The position numbers and the translations under genes are program-made. The notes under the pieces were generated by a model. It ran no database searches. It saw only the letters and a list, made by a program, of their open reading frames with translations, and had not been told where the DNA came from. A stretch of DNA of 64,000 nucleotides, taken from NCBI GenBank assembly GCA_039178165.1, contig JBCDFL010000001.1:1-64000 (forward strand), given 5' to 3'. Of this stretch, positions 23,926-32,708 are shown in pieces. Position 1 is the first letter of the stretch, and every line of letters starts with the position of its first letter. The stretch is from JBCBCP01 sp039178165. GTDB lineage: Bacteria; Pseudomonadota; Alphaproteobacteria; Rhodobacterales; Rhodobacteraceae.

Positions 23926-26900
23926 ATGGCGACGATCGTTTTGAGCGCGGTGGGCGCGGCCGTTGGCGGCTCCATCGGCGGCACGCTTGCGGGCCTGTCT
24001 TCGGTCGCGGTGGGCCGCGCGGTGGGTGCGACGCTGGGCAAGGTGATCGACCAGCGCATTATGGGCGCGGGATCGGACGTGCGCGAGACGGGCAAGGTCG
24101 ACCGCTTTCGCCTGACCAATGCGGGGGACGGCGCGCCGATCCCGCAGGTCTATGGCCGGATGCGGGTTGGGGGGCAGGTTATTTGGGCCTCCGACTTTCT
24201 GGAGACGACGACCACGACCGGCGGCGGCAAGGGCGCCCCTAGCCAGCCCAAGACGCGCAGCTTCAGCTATTCCGTCAACCTAGCCGTGGCCTTATGCGAG
24301 GGCGAGATCGTGCGCGTGGGCCGCGTTTGGGCCGATGGTGACGAAGTTGCGCCGGACAGCCTGAACATGCGCGTCTACAAGGGTACCCAGGACCAGCTGC
24401 CCGACCCCGTGATCGAAGCCATCGAGGGCGCGGGCCAGGTGCCGGCGTATCGCGGGACCGCTTATGTCGTCATGGAGGCGCTGGCGCTGGAGCCCTTTGG
24501 GAACCGGGTGCCACAATTCTCGTTCGAGGTGGTGCGCGCGGAGCAATCGGGCCAGGCGGGCGCCGAAGACGAGATGACCTGCGCGGTGCGCGGTGTCGCG
24601 CTGATGCCCGGCTCGGGCGAGTACGCGCTGGCGACGACGCCCGTGACCTACAATGACGGAGCGGCAGGCCGGTGGTCCGCGAATGTGAACACGCCGGCGG
24701 GCAAGTCCGATTTCGCGCAATCGTTGGACATCCTCGACGACGAGTTGCCCAATTGCGATGCGGCGGCGCTAATCGTGTCGTGGTTCGGAGGCGACTTGCG
24801 CGCCGGAGCCTGCCGGATCAAGCCCAAGGTGGAGCGCAAGGATATTGAGGGGGAGAATATGCCCTGGTCGGTGTCTGGGATGCGGAGGGCGCAGGCGCCC
24901 CGGATCGCCGAATCCGAGGGCCGTCCGGTCTATGGTGGCACGCCCACCGATGCCTCCGTCGTGGAGGCGATCGAGGCAATGAACGTGGCGGGCAAGGCGG
25001 TCCTGTTCTATCCGTTCATCCTGATGGATCAGCCCGAGGGTAATGATCTACCCAACCCCTACACGGGCGAGCCCGGCCAGCCGGCGCTGCCCTGGCGGGG
25101 GCGCATCACGGCGTCGCTGGCGCCTGGCGTCCACGGCTCCCCCGACGGGACGGCGGCGATGGACGCGGAGGTCGCGGCCTTTGTCGGCACGGCGCGCGCG
25201 GCGGATTTCTCCATCGGCAACGGTACAGTCAGCTATAGCGGCCCTGCGGAATGGACGTTTTCGCGGTTCATCCTGCACTACGCGGCGCTCTGCGCAGCGG
25301 CGGGCGGGGTCGATTCCTTCTGCATCGGGACCGAGCTGCGGGGCCTGACCTGGCTGCGCGGTGCCAACCATACGTTCCCGTTTGTTACGGCGTTGCGGAG
25401 CCTCGCGGCTGAAGTCCGCACCCTGGTCGGACCCGAGACCAAGATCGGCTATGCGGCGGATTGGACGGAGTATTTCGGCTACCAACCGGCGGATGGGAAT
25501 GTTTATTTCCACCTCGATCCGCTGTGGTCCGACCCGCATATCGACTTCATCGGGATCGACAATTACATGCCGCTGTCCGATTGGCGCGAGGGCGACCATC
25601 TGGACGCCGAGGCCTTCGACGCTATCCACGATCTGGACTATCTGCGCGGCAATATCGAGGGCGGCGAAGGCTACGATTGGTACTACCATTCGCGCGACGC
25701 CGAGGCCGCGCAGATCCGGACGCCGATCACGGATGGCGCGCACGATGAGCCTTGGGTGTTCCGCTACAAGGACCTGCGCAATTGGTGGCTGAACCCGCAT
25801 CACGAACGGATCGATGGGCAGCGCCGTCCGACGCCGACGGGCTGGGTGCCGCAATCCAAGCCGTTCTGGTTCACCGAACTGGGTTGCGCGGCGGTGGACA
25901 AGGGCACCAACCAGCCGAACAAGTTTCTGGACCAGAAAAGCTCGGAATCCTCGTTGCCGAAGTTCTCCAACGGGACGCGAGACGATCTGATCCAGAAGCA
26001 ATATCTGCGCGCCATGCATGGCTATTGGGCGGAGCGGAACGAGACGTCCGCGGAATACGGTGGGCCGATGGTCGACATGTCCCGCGCCTTCGTCTGGGCT
26101 TGGGACACGCGGCCCTATCCGTTCTTTCCAAACAATCTTGGCCTATGGTCGGATGGAGAGAACTATCCCCGCGGGCACTGGATCAACGGGCGGACCTCCA
26201 CCCGGATGGTTGCCAACGTGGTGGAGGAGATTTGCGCGCGCGCTGGCCTGGCCGCGCCGCGGACGCAGGGGCTGTATGGCACAGTCCGGGGCTACTCGGT
26301 GGCCGATGTGGGCGACGCGCGGGCGGCGCTGCAACCGTTGATGCTGGCCCATGCCTTTGACGCGGTGGAGCGGGACGGGACGTTGCGCTTCGTGCCGCGC
26401 ACCGGCGCCGCGCCGGTGGATGTCGCGCCGGATGCGCTTGCGCGGTCGGAGGATGTGGACGGTGCAGTGGAGCAAAGCCGCGCCGCGGATGCGGAGATGA
26501 CGGGCCGGGTGCGTGTGGGCTTCGTGCAAGCCGATGCCGATTTCGACGCGGCGACCGAAGAGGCGATCCTCGCCGATGAGGCGACACATGCGGTTTCCGC
26601 CTCCGAACTTGCGCTGTCGCTGACGCGCGCGGAGGCCCGGCAGGTGGCGGAGCGGTGGCTGACCGAGGCGCGGATCGCGCGGGATGGGGTGCGGCTGGCG
26701 CTGCCACCCTCGCGCCTCGATCTGGGGGCAGGGGATGTCCTGCGTCTGCCGGCGGAGGGCGCGGGACGCGCGGCCCGCTACCGGATCGACCGGGTGGAGG
26801 CGGGACCGCTGCAGATTGTCGACGCGGTCCGGATCGAGCCGGAGACTTACATCCCGTCCACGCTGGACGCTGAGCTGGCAACCGTGCGCGCCTTCGTGCC

Positions 26901-27825
26901 GCCGGTGCCGGTGCAGCCGCTGTTCCTCGACCTGCCGCTGATGACGGGGGACGAGGTGCCGCACGCGCCGCACATCGCCGCCGCCAGCCAGCCTTGGCCG
27001 GGCACCGTCGCGGTTTATGCCGCGCCGGAAGACAACGGCTATCTGCTGAACCGGCAGCTGAACGCGCGGGCGACGATGGGCCTGACGCAAACGCCGCTGG
27101 CGGCGGCAGGCGCGGGCCTGTGGGATCGCGGCGGCGCGCTGGAGGTCAAGCTGATCGCAGGTTCGCTCGCCTCCGTCTCGGACGCGGCGCTTCTGAGCGG
27201 AGCGAACCTGATGGCGATTGGGGACGGCTCTTCGGACAATTGGGAGCTGTTCCAGTTTTCGGAGGCCCAGCTGATCGCGCCGCAGACCTACGCGCTGACG
27301 CGCCGGCTGCGCGGGCAATTGGGCACCGACGCGCTGATGCCGGATGTTTGGCCGGAAGGCTCGTGGGTTGTGCTGATGGACGGCGTGCCGGAGCAGATCG
27401 ACTTGCGCGCGGCGCTCCGCCGGGTGGCGCAGCACTACCGCATCGGGCCGGCGGCGCGAGCTGTCGACGATCCGTCCTACACCTACACCGTTCAGGCCTT
27501 CGATGGTGTTGGCCTACGCCCCTATGCGCCGGTGCATCTGCGCCGCAAGGTCGTGGGCGGGGATCACCGGTTCGACTGGGTGCGCCGCACGCGGATCGAG
27601 GGGGATACCTGGGAGGGCGAAGAGGTGCCCTTGGGAGAGGAGACCGAAGGCTACCGCGTGACCGTCTTCAACGGGCTCCAGGTGCTGCGGAGCGCCGACA
27701 CGGCGGGTCCAAGCTGGACCTATAGCGCGGCGGCGCGGGCGGCGGACGGTGCCTATACCCATGTGGAGGTTGCGCAGATCTCGGCCCGCTTCGGGCCGGG
27801 GCTGGCGGCGCGGCTGGCGGCCTGA
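23926..27825 (+). CDS. GTA g15, baseplate 'megatron' host-contact protein
   Basis: 1299 residues. A Gly/Ala-rich hydrophobic N-terminal segment is followed by a hub-like region. A glycoside-hydrolase-like TIM barrel lies at about 430-730 (FCIGTELRGLTWLRG, IDFIGIDNYMPLSDWREGD, PFWFTELGC). A phage-tail domain and a C-terminal fibronectin-like region follow. The order matches the GTA TIM-barrel plus phage-tail_3 architecture. It builds the baseplate spike and contacts the recipient. AGGAGG lies before the start, 1 nt after g14. Confidence 0.93.
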   Translation: MATIVLSAVGAAVGGSIGGTLAGLSSVAVGRAVGATLGKVIDQRIMGAGSDVRETGKVDRFRLTNAGDGAPIPQVYGRMRVGGQVIWASDFLETTTTTGGGKGAPSQPKTRSFSYSVNLAVALCEGEIVRVGRVWADGDEVAPDSLNMRVYKGTQDQLPDPVIEAIEGAGQVPAYRGTAYVVMEALALEPFGNRVPQFSFEVVRAEQSGQAGAEDEMTCAVRGVALMPGSGEYALATTPVTYNDGAAGRWSANVNTPAGKSDFAQSLDILDDELPNCDAAALIVSWFGGDLRAGACRIKPKVERKDIEGENMPWSVSGMRRAQAPRIAESEGRPVYGGTPTDASVVEAIEAMNVAGKAVLFYPFILMDQPEGNDLPNPYTGEPGQPALPWRGRITASLAPGVHGSPDGTAAMDAEVAAFVGTARAADFSIGNGTVSYSGPAEWTFSRFILHYAALCAAAGGVDSFCIGTELRGLTWLRGANHTFPFVTALRSLAAEVRTLVGPETKIGYAADWTEYFGYQPADGNVYFHLDPLWSDPHIDFIGIDNYMPLSDWREGDHLDAEAFDAIHDLDYLRGNIEGGEGYDWYYHSRDAEAAQIRTPITDGAHDEPWVFRYKDLRNWWLNPHHERIDGQRRPTPTGWVPQSKPFWFTELGCAAVDKGTNQPNKFLDQKSSESSLPKFSNGTRDDLIQKQYLRAMHGYWAERNETSAEYGGPMVDMSRAFVWAWDTRPYPFFPNNLGLWSDGENYPRGHWINGRTSTRMVANVVEEICARAGLAAPRTQGLYGTVRGYSVADVGDARAALQPLMLAHAFDAVERDGTLRFVPRTGAAPVDVAPDALARSEDVDGAVEQSRAADAEMTGRVRVGFVQADADFDAATEEAILADEATHAVSASELALSLTRAEARQVAERWLTEARIARDGVRLALPPSRLDLGAGDVLRLPAEGAGRAARYRIDRVEAGPLQIVDAVRIEPETYIPSTLDAELATVRAFVPPVPVQPLFLDLPLMTGDEVPHAPHIAAASQPWPGTVAVYAAPEDNGYLLNRQLNARATMGLTQTPLAAAGAGLWDRGGALEVKLIAGSLASVSDAALLSGANLMAIGDGSSDNWELFQFSEAQLIAPQTYALTRRLRGQLGTDALMPDVWPEGSWVVLMDGVPEQIDLRAALRRVAQHYRIGPAARAVDDPSYTYTVQAFDGVGLRPYAPVHLRRKVVGGDHRFDWVRRTRIEGDTWEGEEVPLGEETEGYRVTVFNGLQVLRSADTAGPSWTYSAAARAADGAYTHVEVAQISARFGPGLAARLAA

Positions 27826-28112
27826 TGCGGCCCCTCGCGCATATCGACCTGACGGACGCGGCGCGCGCGCTGCTGGCACAGCCTGCGCCGCACCGGCCCG
27901 ATCTGTGTGCGCGGATGATCCGCGAGGCGGATTGGGCCGACCGCTACCGCCGCCGGCTGGGCCGGTTGCACGATCTGTGGGGCGACGGCACACTGTCGGC
28001 GGCGGCGCGGCAGCGGCAGCGCGCGCCGGAGCGGCGGCTCAGCGACCGCGACTATTGCACCTGCCTTGAGATGGTCCTGCACGCGGTTTTGACCCATCAG
28101 CGCCGCGCATGA
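27825..28112 (+). CDS. small protein at the 3' end of the GTA cluster
   Basis: 95 residues, Arg- and Ala-rich, with no signal peptide or membrane segment. The ATG shares one base with the g15 stop codon (TGATG), so it is translated with g15. A similarly placed short gene follows g15 in other GTA clusters, but its role is not known to me. It contains CARMIREADWADRYRRRLGRLH and ends with CTCLEMVLHAVLTHQ. Confidence 0.7.
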   Translation: MRPLAHIDLTDAARALLAQPAPHRPDLCARMIREADWADRYRRRLGRLHDLWGDGTLSAAARQRQRAPERRLSDRDYCTCLEMVLHAVLTHQRRA

Positions 28113-28184
28113 CGGGCATCACATCTTCCTGTTTGGACCTGGCTGCATAATTCGGCTATGTGTCAGGCAGCAGGAGGGCCCGCC

Positions 28185-29009
28185 ATGGCATACCCAGACC
28201 ACAGCACGGCCGGCGCGAAGATCACCGCTGTCGACCCCGTTTGGACCCAGATCACCGAAGAGGCGCAGCGCGCCGTACGGGACGAGCCGCTGATCGGCGG
28301 CTTCGTGCACGCCTGCATTCTGCACCACAAGACGCTCGACAAGGCGCTGAGCTACCGTATCGCGGCCAAGCTTGCCTCCAACGAGATGTCGATGGTCGTT
28401 GTGCGCGAGATCGTCGATCAAGCGCACCTGGACGCCCCCGATCTGGTGGAGGCGGCGCGGGCGGATTTGGTCGCGATTTACGAGCGCGATCCGGCCTGCC
28501 ACCGGCTGCTGCAACCGGTCCTCTACTTCAAAGGTTACCAGGCGATGCAAGCCTACCGCATCGGCCACTACCTTTGGACCCAAGGCCAGAGCGATCTGGC
28601 CTATTTCTTCCAGATGCGGGTGAGCGAGATTTTCGGCGTCGATATCCACCCCGCCGCCCGGATCGGTAAGGGCATCATGATCGATCATGCCCATTCCATC
28701 GTCATCGGTGAGACGGCTGTCGTGGGCGACAACGTCTCAATGCTGCACTCCGTCACCCTGGGCGGGACGGGCAAGGAAGAAGAGGAGCGCCACCCCAAGA
28801 TCGGCAACGGCGTGCTGATCGGGGCAGGGGCGAAGGTGCTGGGCAACATCCATATCGGCCATTGCAGCCGGGTGGCCGCGGGCTCCGTCGTGCTGGAAGA
28901 CGTGCCGCCCTGCAAGACGGTCGCCGGCATCCCCGCCAAGATCGTGGGGGAGGCGGGCTGCGATCAGCCCTCCATCTCTATGAACCACATGCTGGGCAAG
29001 GATTCCTAG
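28185..29009 (+). CDS. cysE: serine O-acetyltransferase
   Basis: 274 residues. It makes O-acetylserine, the first committed step of cysteine synthesis. A helical N-terminal domain is followed by a left-handed beta-helix of hexapeptide repeats (IHPAARIGKGIMIDHAHSIVIGE, GAGAKVLGNIHIG, CKTVAGIPAKIVG). ATG 28185 was chosen because AGGAGGG is 7 nt upstream; ATG 28158 lacks one. It lies 72 nt after the GTA cluster. Its stop codon overlaps the convergent membrane gene by 4 nt. Confidence 0.96.
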   Translation: MAYPDHSTAGAKITAVDPVWTQITEEAQRAVRDEPLIGGFVHACILHHKTLDKALSYRIAAKLASNEMSMVVVREIVDQAHLDAPDLVEAARADLVAIYERDPACHRLLQPVLYFKGYQAMQAYRIGHYLWTQGQSDLAYFFQMRVSEIFGVDIHPAARIGKGIMIDHAHSIVIGETAVVGDNVSMLHSVTLGGTGKEEEERHPKIGNGVLIGAGAKVLGNIHIGHCSRVAAGSVVLEDVPPCKTVAGIPAKIVGEAGCDQPSISMNHMLGKDS

Positions 29010-29293
29010 CCCAGCGCCGCGCGCCTGCGCCCCCAGCGTAGGCCAATCGCGCCGAGCGAGATGGTGATGTAGAACCCCTGGATCAGAGCGGCGGACAGGT
29101 TGAAGTCGGCCCAAAGGCTGATCATCACGCAGCTCGACGCTGTGAGCACCAGCACGAAATAGGCGGGCGTCGCGCTGGTCAGCCGACCTAGGCTGAGCGC
29201 AAGGAAGCCGCACACATAGATGAGAAAGCCGACGAGGCCCGTAACGCGGCACAACGTGTCCGCATCCAGCGTGGAAAAGTCATAAGCGATCAT
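29006..29293 (-). CDS. CBU_0592-like small membrane protein
   Basis: 95 residues with three hydrophobic segments (about 17-35, 44-62, 68-86). The pattern LVGFLIYVCGFLALSLGRL and FNLSAALIQGFYITISL resembles the CBU_0592 membrane family of unknown function. It is convergent with cysE, and the two stop codons overlap by 4 nt. Confidence 0.7.
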   Translation of the reverse strand: MIAYDFSTLDADTLCRVTGLVGFLIYVCGFLALSLGRLTSATPAYFVLVLTASSCVMISLWADFNLSAALIQGFYITISLGAIGLRWGRRRAALG

Positions 29294-29371
29294 GTCGCCC
29301 TCGAAATCGATTTTTTAAAATGGGTTTTGAAAAAAGCACTCGGAACACGAAGGCCGTCTAACACGGGTGTG

Positions 29372-29406
29372 GGGCCGGGTCAGGTCCGGTTTTCCGGACC
29401 CGGCCC
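29372..29406. terminator. strong hairpin downstream of pdhC
   Basis: GGGCCGGGTC (29372-29381) and GACCCGGCCC (29397-29406) are perfect complements. An alternative pairing GGTCCGG-TTTT-CCGGACC nests within. It lies 22 nt past the pdhC stop codon on the minus strand. The T-run is poor, so it may be a processing or stability hairpin and not a full terminator. Confidence 0.55.
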
Positions 29407-29427
29407 GCGATTTTAGGTGGGCCTGCT

Positions 29428-30762
29428 TTAGGCCAGCAGCGCGACCGGGTTTTCCAGCCCGTCCACGATGGCGGCCAGCAATTCGGCCCCCAGCGCGCCG
29501 TCGATGGCGCGGTGATCGACGGACAGCGTGACAGACATAACGGTTGCTACACTTAGGTCGCCGTCCGGCCCGACCACCGGTTTCTTGACGCCGGCGCCCA
29601 CGGCGAGGATCGCGCCGTGGGGCGGGTTGATGACGGCGTCGAAATTGTCGATCCCGAACATGCCGAGGTTGGAGATTGCGAAGCTTCCGCCCTGGTATTC
29701 GTGCGGCGCCAGCTTGCGGTCCCGGGCGCGGGCGGCAAGGTCCTTCATCTCCGCGCTGAGCGCGCTCAGCGATTTGGCGTGCGCGTCTTGCAGCACCGGT
29801 GTGAAGAGGCCGCCGTCGATGGCGACGGCCACGGCGACGTCCGATGGGCTCAGTTTGAGGATGCGGTCCCCGGCCCAGACGGCGTTGGCGTCGGGCACCT
29901 GTTGCAGCGCGGCGGCGCAGGCCTTGATGATGAAGTCGTTGACCGACAGCTTCACACCGCGCGCTTCCAGCTGTGTGTTCAGCGTCGCGCGGAACTCCAG
30001 CAGCGCGTCGAGCCGGATGTCGCGCCGCAGGTAGAAATGCGGCACGGTTTGTTTGGCTTCGGTCAGGCGCGCGGCGATGGTCTTGCGCATCCCGTCGAGC
30101 GTGACCTCTTCGTACGCGCGGCCCTCGTACATCTTGGCCACGGCGCTGGCGGAGGGGCCGGTCGGGGCAGGGGCTGCCGCCGCGGGGGCAGGTGCTGGCG
30201 CGTCCGCTTTGGGTGCTTCGGCCTTTGCGGGCTGCGCTTCGGCGCTTTCCACATCCGCTTTAACGATCCGCCCGCGCGGGCCGGAGCCGGTGATCTGGCC
30301 GAGGTCCAGGCCCTTTTGCGCGGCGATCCGGCGGGCGAGGGGCGAGGCGAAGATGCGCGTGCCGTCTTTGGACCCGGCGGTTGGGGCGGGCGTCGCGTCG
30401 GTCTCTCCCCGGCCGTAGCCTGGTGCCGGGGCGGTTTGATCCGACGGCTCCGCGGGGGCCGCGTGCGAGGACGCCTCCGCCGCGGGGGCCGAGGGGGCGC
30501 CGATGTCGTCCGCACTCTCGCCGTCTTCCAGAAGCACGGCGATTGGCGTGTTGACCTTCACCCCTTCGGCGCCTTCTTCCACCAGCAGCTTGCCGACGAC
30601 CCCTTCGTCCACGGCCTCGAATTCCATGGTGGCCTTGTCGGTCTCGATCTCCGCCAGCAGATCGCCCGAGGACACGGTGTCGCCCTCTTTGACCAGCCAT
30701 TTGGCGAGCGTGCCTACCTCCATCGTCGGAGACAGTGCGGGCATCAGGATTTCGGTCGGCAT
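29428..30762 (-). CDS. pdhC: pyruvate dehydrogenase E2, dihydrolipoamide acetyltransferase
   Basis: 444 residues. One lipoyl domain (1-80) has Lys43 in ETDKATME. A Pro/Ala linker, an E3/E1-binding domain (FASPLARRIAAQKGLDLGQITGSGPRGRI) and a second linker follow. The acyltransferase domain has the catalytic motif DHRAIDG (His417). It transfers acetyl from lipoamide to CoA in the cytosolic multienzyme core. Its lipoyl domain is very close to the one on pdhB. A membrane-protein gene separates it from pdhB, with gaps of 4 nt. Confidence 0.97.
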   Translation of the reverse strand: MPTEILMPALSPTMEVGTLAKWLVKEGDTVSSGDLLAEIETDKATMEFEAVDEGVVGKLLVEEGAEGVKVNTPIAVLLEDGESADDIGAPSAPAAEASSHAAPAEPSDQTAPAPGYGRGETDATPAPTAGSKDGTRIFASPLARRIAAQKGLDLGQITGSGPRGRIVKADVESAEAQPAKAEAPKADAPAPAPAAAAPAPTGPSASAVAKMYEGRAYEEVTLDGMRKTIAARLTEAKQTVPHFYLRRDIRLDALLEFRATLNTQLEARGVKLSVNDFIIKACAAALQQVPDANAVWAGDRILKLSPSDVAVAVAIDGGLFTPVLQDAHAKSLSALSAEMKDLAARARDRKLAPHEYQGGSFAISNLGMFGIDNFDAVINPPHGAILAVGAGVKKPVVGPDGDLSVATVMSVTLSVDHRAIDGALGAELLAAIVDGLENPVALLA

Positions 30763-30766
30763 CGGC

Positions 30767-31318
30767 TCAGTCTCCGGAGGGGGCGGCCGCTTGGGCCGGT
30801 AGGGGGTCGGGCGCGGGCAGAAGGGGGGCGAGGAACGAAACCGCGAAGATGAACAGGATCGACACCGGCAGGGTCAGCGACGACACCCGCGCTTCCAGCT
30901 TCAACGCCGTTTTCATGCTGGCATGGTCACTTGAGCCCCGCCACGCGATGAAGTTCAGCGTCTCCTGCGCGTAGGCGCTGGGCGGATCAACCTGTTCGGT
31001 GAAATAGAGGTCGAGGTTCTCGTAATAAGCGCTCGCCAGTCGCTCCTGCTGGCGCACCGCATAGGCCAGGTAGGCAGCGACGAACCACAGGATGATGTTG
31101 AAGACGAGGCTGCCGCCCAGCTCAATCTCCACCGGGGCGACGGCAATCGTGGCCTTGCTGACGCCGCCGAGGTTCAAAGCCACGCCGAACGCCGCGATGC
31201 CGACGAAGGCGAGTTGGAGGCGCTGCGTCTCCTCCGTCATGCGTTTGATGCTGGCGTAACGCTCGAAATAGGCCCAGACCTTGGGGTCGGTCTTCGCGTC
31301 TTCGCGGATGACGGTCAT
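30767..31318 (-). CDS. membrane protein of unknown function inside the pdh operon
   Basis: 183 residues. Three hydrophobic segments are at about 36-52, 69-87 and 148-168. A soluble loop lies between the second and third (ENLDLYFTEQVDPPSAYAQETLNF). It sits 4 nt after pdhB and 4 nt before pdhC on the same strand, so it must be on the pdh mRNA. I do not recognise the family. A role in anchoring or regulating PDH is suggested only by position. Confidence 0.75.
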   Translation of the reverse strand: MTVIREDAKTDPKVWAYFERYASIKRMTEETQRLQLAFVGIAAFGVALNLGGVSKATIAVAPVEIELGGSLVFNIILWFVAAYLAYAVRQQERLASAYYENLDLYFTEQVDPPSAYAQETLNFIAWRGSSDHASMKTALKLEARVSSLTLPVSILFIFAVSFLAPLLPAPDPLPAQAAAPSGD

Positions 31319-31322
31319 CGCT

Positions 31323-32708
31323 TTACCGGTAGGTGACTTTGCGCACGGCCTCGATCACCTCATCGGTGGTGACAAGCGCGTGCTTTTCGAGGTTCGCGGC
31401 GTAGGGCATCGGGACGTCCTTGCCCGTGCAGTTGATGACCGGCGCATCGAGGTAATCGAACGCCTCCTGCATGAGCACGGAGGAAATGTAAGAGCCGACG
31501 GAGCCTTGCGGCCAGCCTTCTTCCACCGTCACGCAGCGGTTTGTCTTCATCACCGATTTGATGATCGCGCCGGTGTCCACGGGCCGGATCGTGCGCAGGT
31601 CCAGCACCTCTGCGCTGATGCCGTCTTCGGCCAGCTTTTCGGCGGCCTCGAGCGCGTATTGCATCCCGATGCCGAAGCTGACGAGGGTCACATCCGTCCC
31701 CTCGCGCCAAATGCGGGCCTTGCCGAAGGGGATGGCCAGATCGTCCACCTGCGGCACGTCGAAGGTGCGGCCGTAGAGGATCTCGTTCTCCAGGAAGCAG
31801 ACAGGGTTCGGATCGCGGATGGCCGTCTTCATCAGGCCCTTCGCGTCGGCGGCGGAGTAGGGCATCACCACCTTCAGGCCGGGGATCTGCATATACCAAG
31901 CGGCGAAGTCCTGGCTGTGCTGCGCGGCCACGCGGGCGGCGGCGCCGTTGGGCCCGCGGAAGACGATGGGGCAGCCCATCTGCCCGCCGGACATGTAGAG
32001 GGTCTTGGCTGCGGAGTTGATGATCTGGTCGATGGCCTGCATCGCGAAGTTCCAGGTCATGAACTCCACGATGGGTTTGAGGCCGCCCATGGCCGCGCCC
32101 ACGCCGATCCCGGCAAAGCCGTGTTCGGTGATCGGTGTGTCGATGACCCGCTTGCTACCGAACTCATCCAACAACCCTTGGGAGACTTTGTAGGCGCCTT
32201 GGTATTCGCCCACCTCCTCGCCCATCAGGAACACGTCGGGGTCCGCGCGCATCTCTTCGGCCATGGCGTCGCGCAGCGCCTCGCGCACGGTCGTCGCCTT
32301 CATCTTGGCATCCGCTGGCCAATCGGGCGAGGTGTCGGTCTGGGGCTCCGTGATCGGCTGCGCCGGTGTGGCGGCGGTGGCCTCGGCCTCCACCTTGCCT
32401 TCCTCGCCCGACAGGGTGGCCGGGGCGGGGGCGGAGGCCTCTCCCGCATCCTCGGGCACATCCTCGCCTTCCTCGACCAGCACGGCGATGGGCGTGTTCA
32501 CCTTCACGCCTTCGGTGCCTTCGGCGACCATGATCTTGCCCATGATCCCTTCGTCCACGGCCTCGAATTCCATCGTGGCCTTGTCCGTCTCGATCTCCGC
32601 CAGAATGTCGCCAGAGGACACGGTGTCGCCTTCCTTCACCAGCCACTTGGCGAGCGTGCCTTCCTCCATCGTGGGGGAGAGGGCGGGCATCAGGATTTCA
32701 GTTGACAT
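31323..32708 (-). CDS. pdhB: pyruvate dehydrogenase E1 beta with N-terminal lipoyl domain
   Basis: 461 residues, over 100 longer than a plain E1-beta. Residues 1-80 form a lipoyl domain with Lys43 in ETDKATME. An Ala/Glu-rich linker leads to the transketolase-like E1-beta (TVREALRDAMAEEMRADPDVFLMGEEVGEYQGAYK, ITEHGFAGIGVGAA). Lipoylated E1-beta is known in several Alphaproteobacteria. Its start codon abuts the pdhA stop codon with no gap. Confidence 0.97.
   Translation of the reverse strand: MSTEILMPALSPTMEEGTLAKWLVKEGDTVSSGDILAEIETDKATMEFEAVDEGIMGKIMVAEGTEGVKVNTPIAVLVEEGEDVPEDAGEASAPAPATLSGEEGKVEAEATAATPAQPITEPQTDTSPDWPADAKMKATTVREALRDAMAEEMRADPDVFLMGEEVGEYQGAYKVSQGLLDEFGSKRVIDTPITEHGFAGIGVGAAMGGLKPIVEFMTWNFAMQAIDQIINSAAKTLYMSGGQMGCPIVFRGPNGAAARVAAQHSQDFAAWYMQIPGLKVVMPYSAADAKGLMKTAIRDPNPVCFLENEILYGRTFDVPQVDDLAIPFGKARIWREGTDVTLVSFGIGMQYALEAAEKLAEDGISAEVLDLRTIRPVDTGAIIKSVMKTNRCVTVEEGWPQGSVGSYISSVLMQEAFDYLDAPVINCTGKDVPMPYAANLEKHALVTTDEVIEAVRKVTYR

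Noticed and set aside
13971..28112. Active prophage
   Set aside because: No integrase, repressor, replication, holin or endolysin gene; gene order is that of a gene transfer agent.
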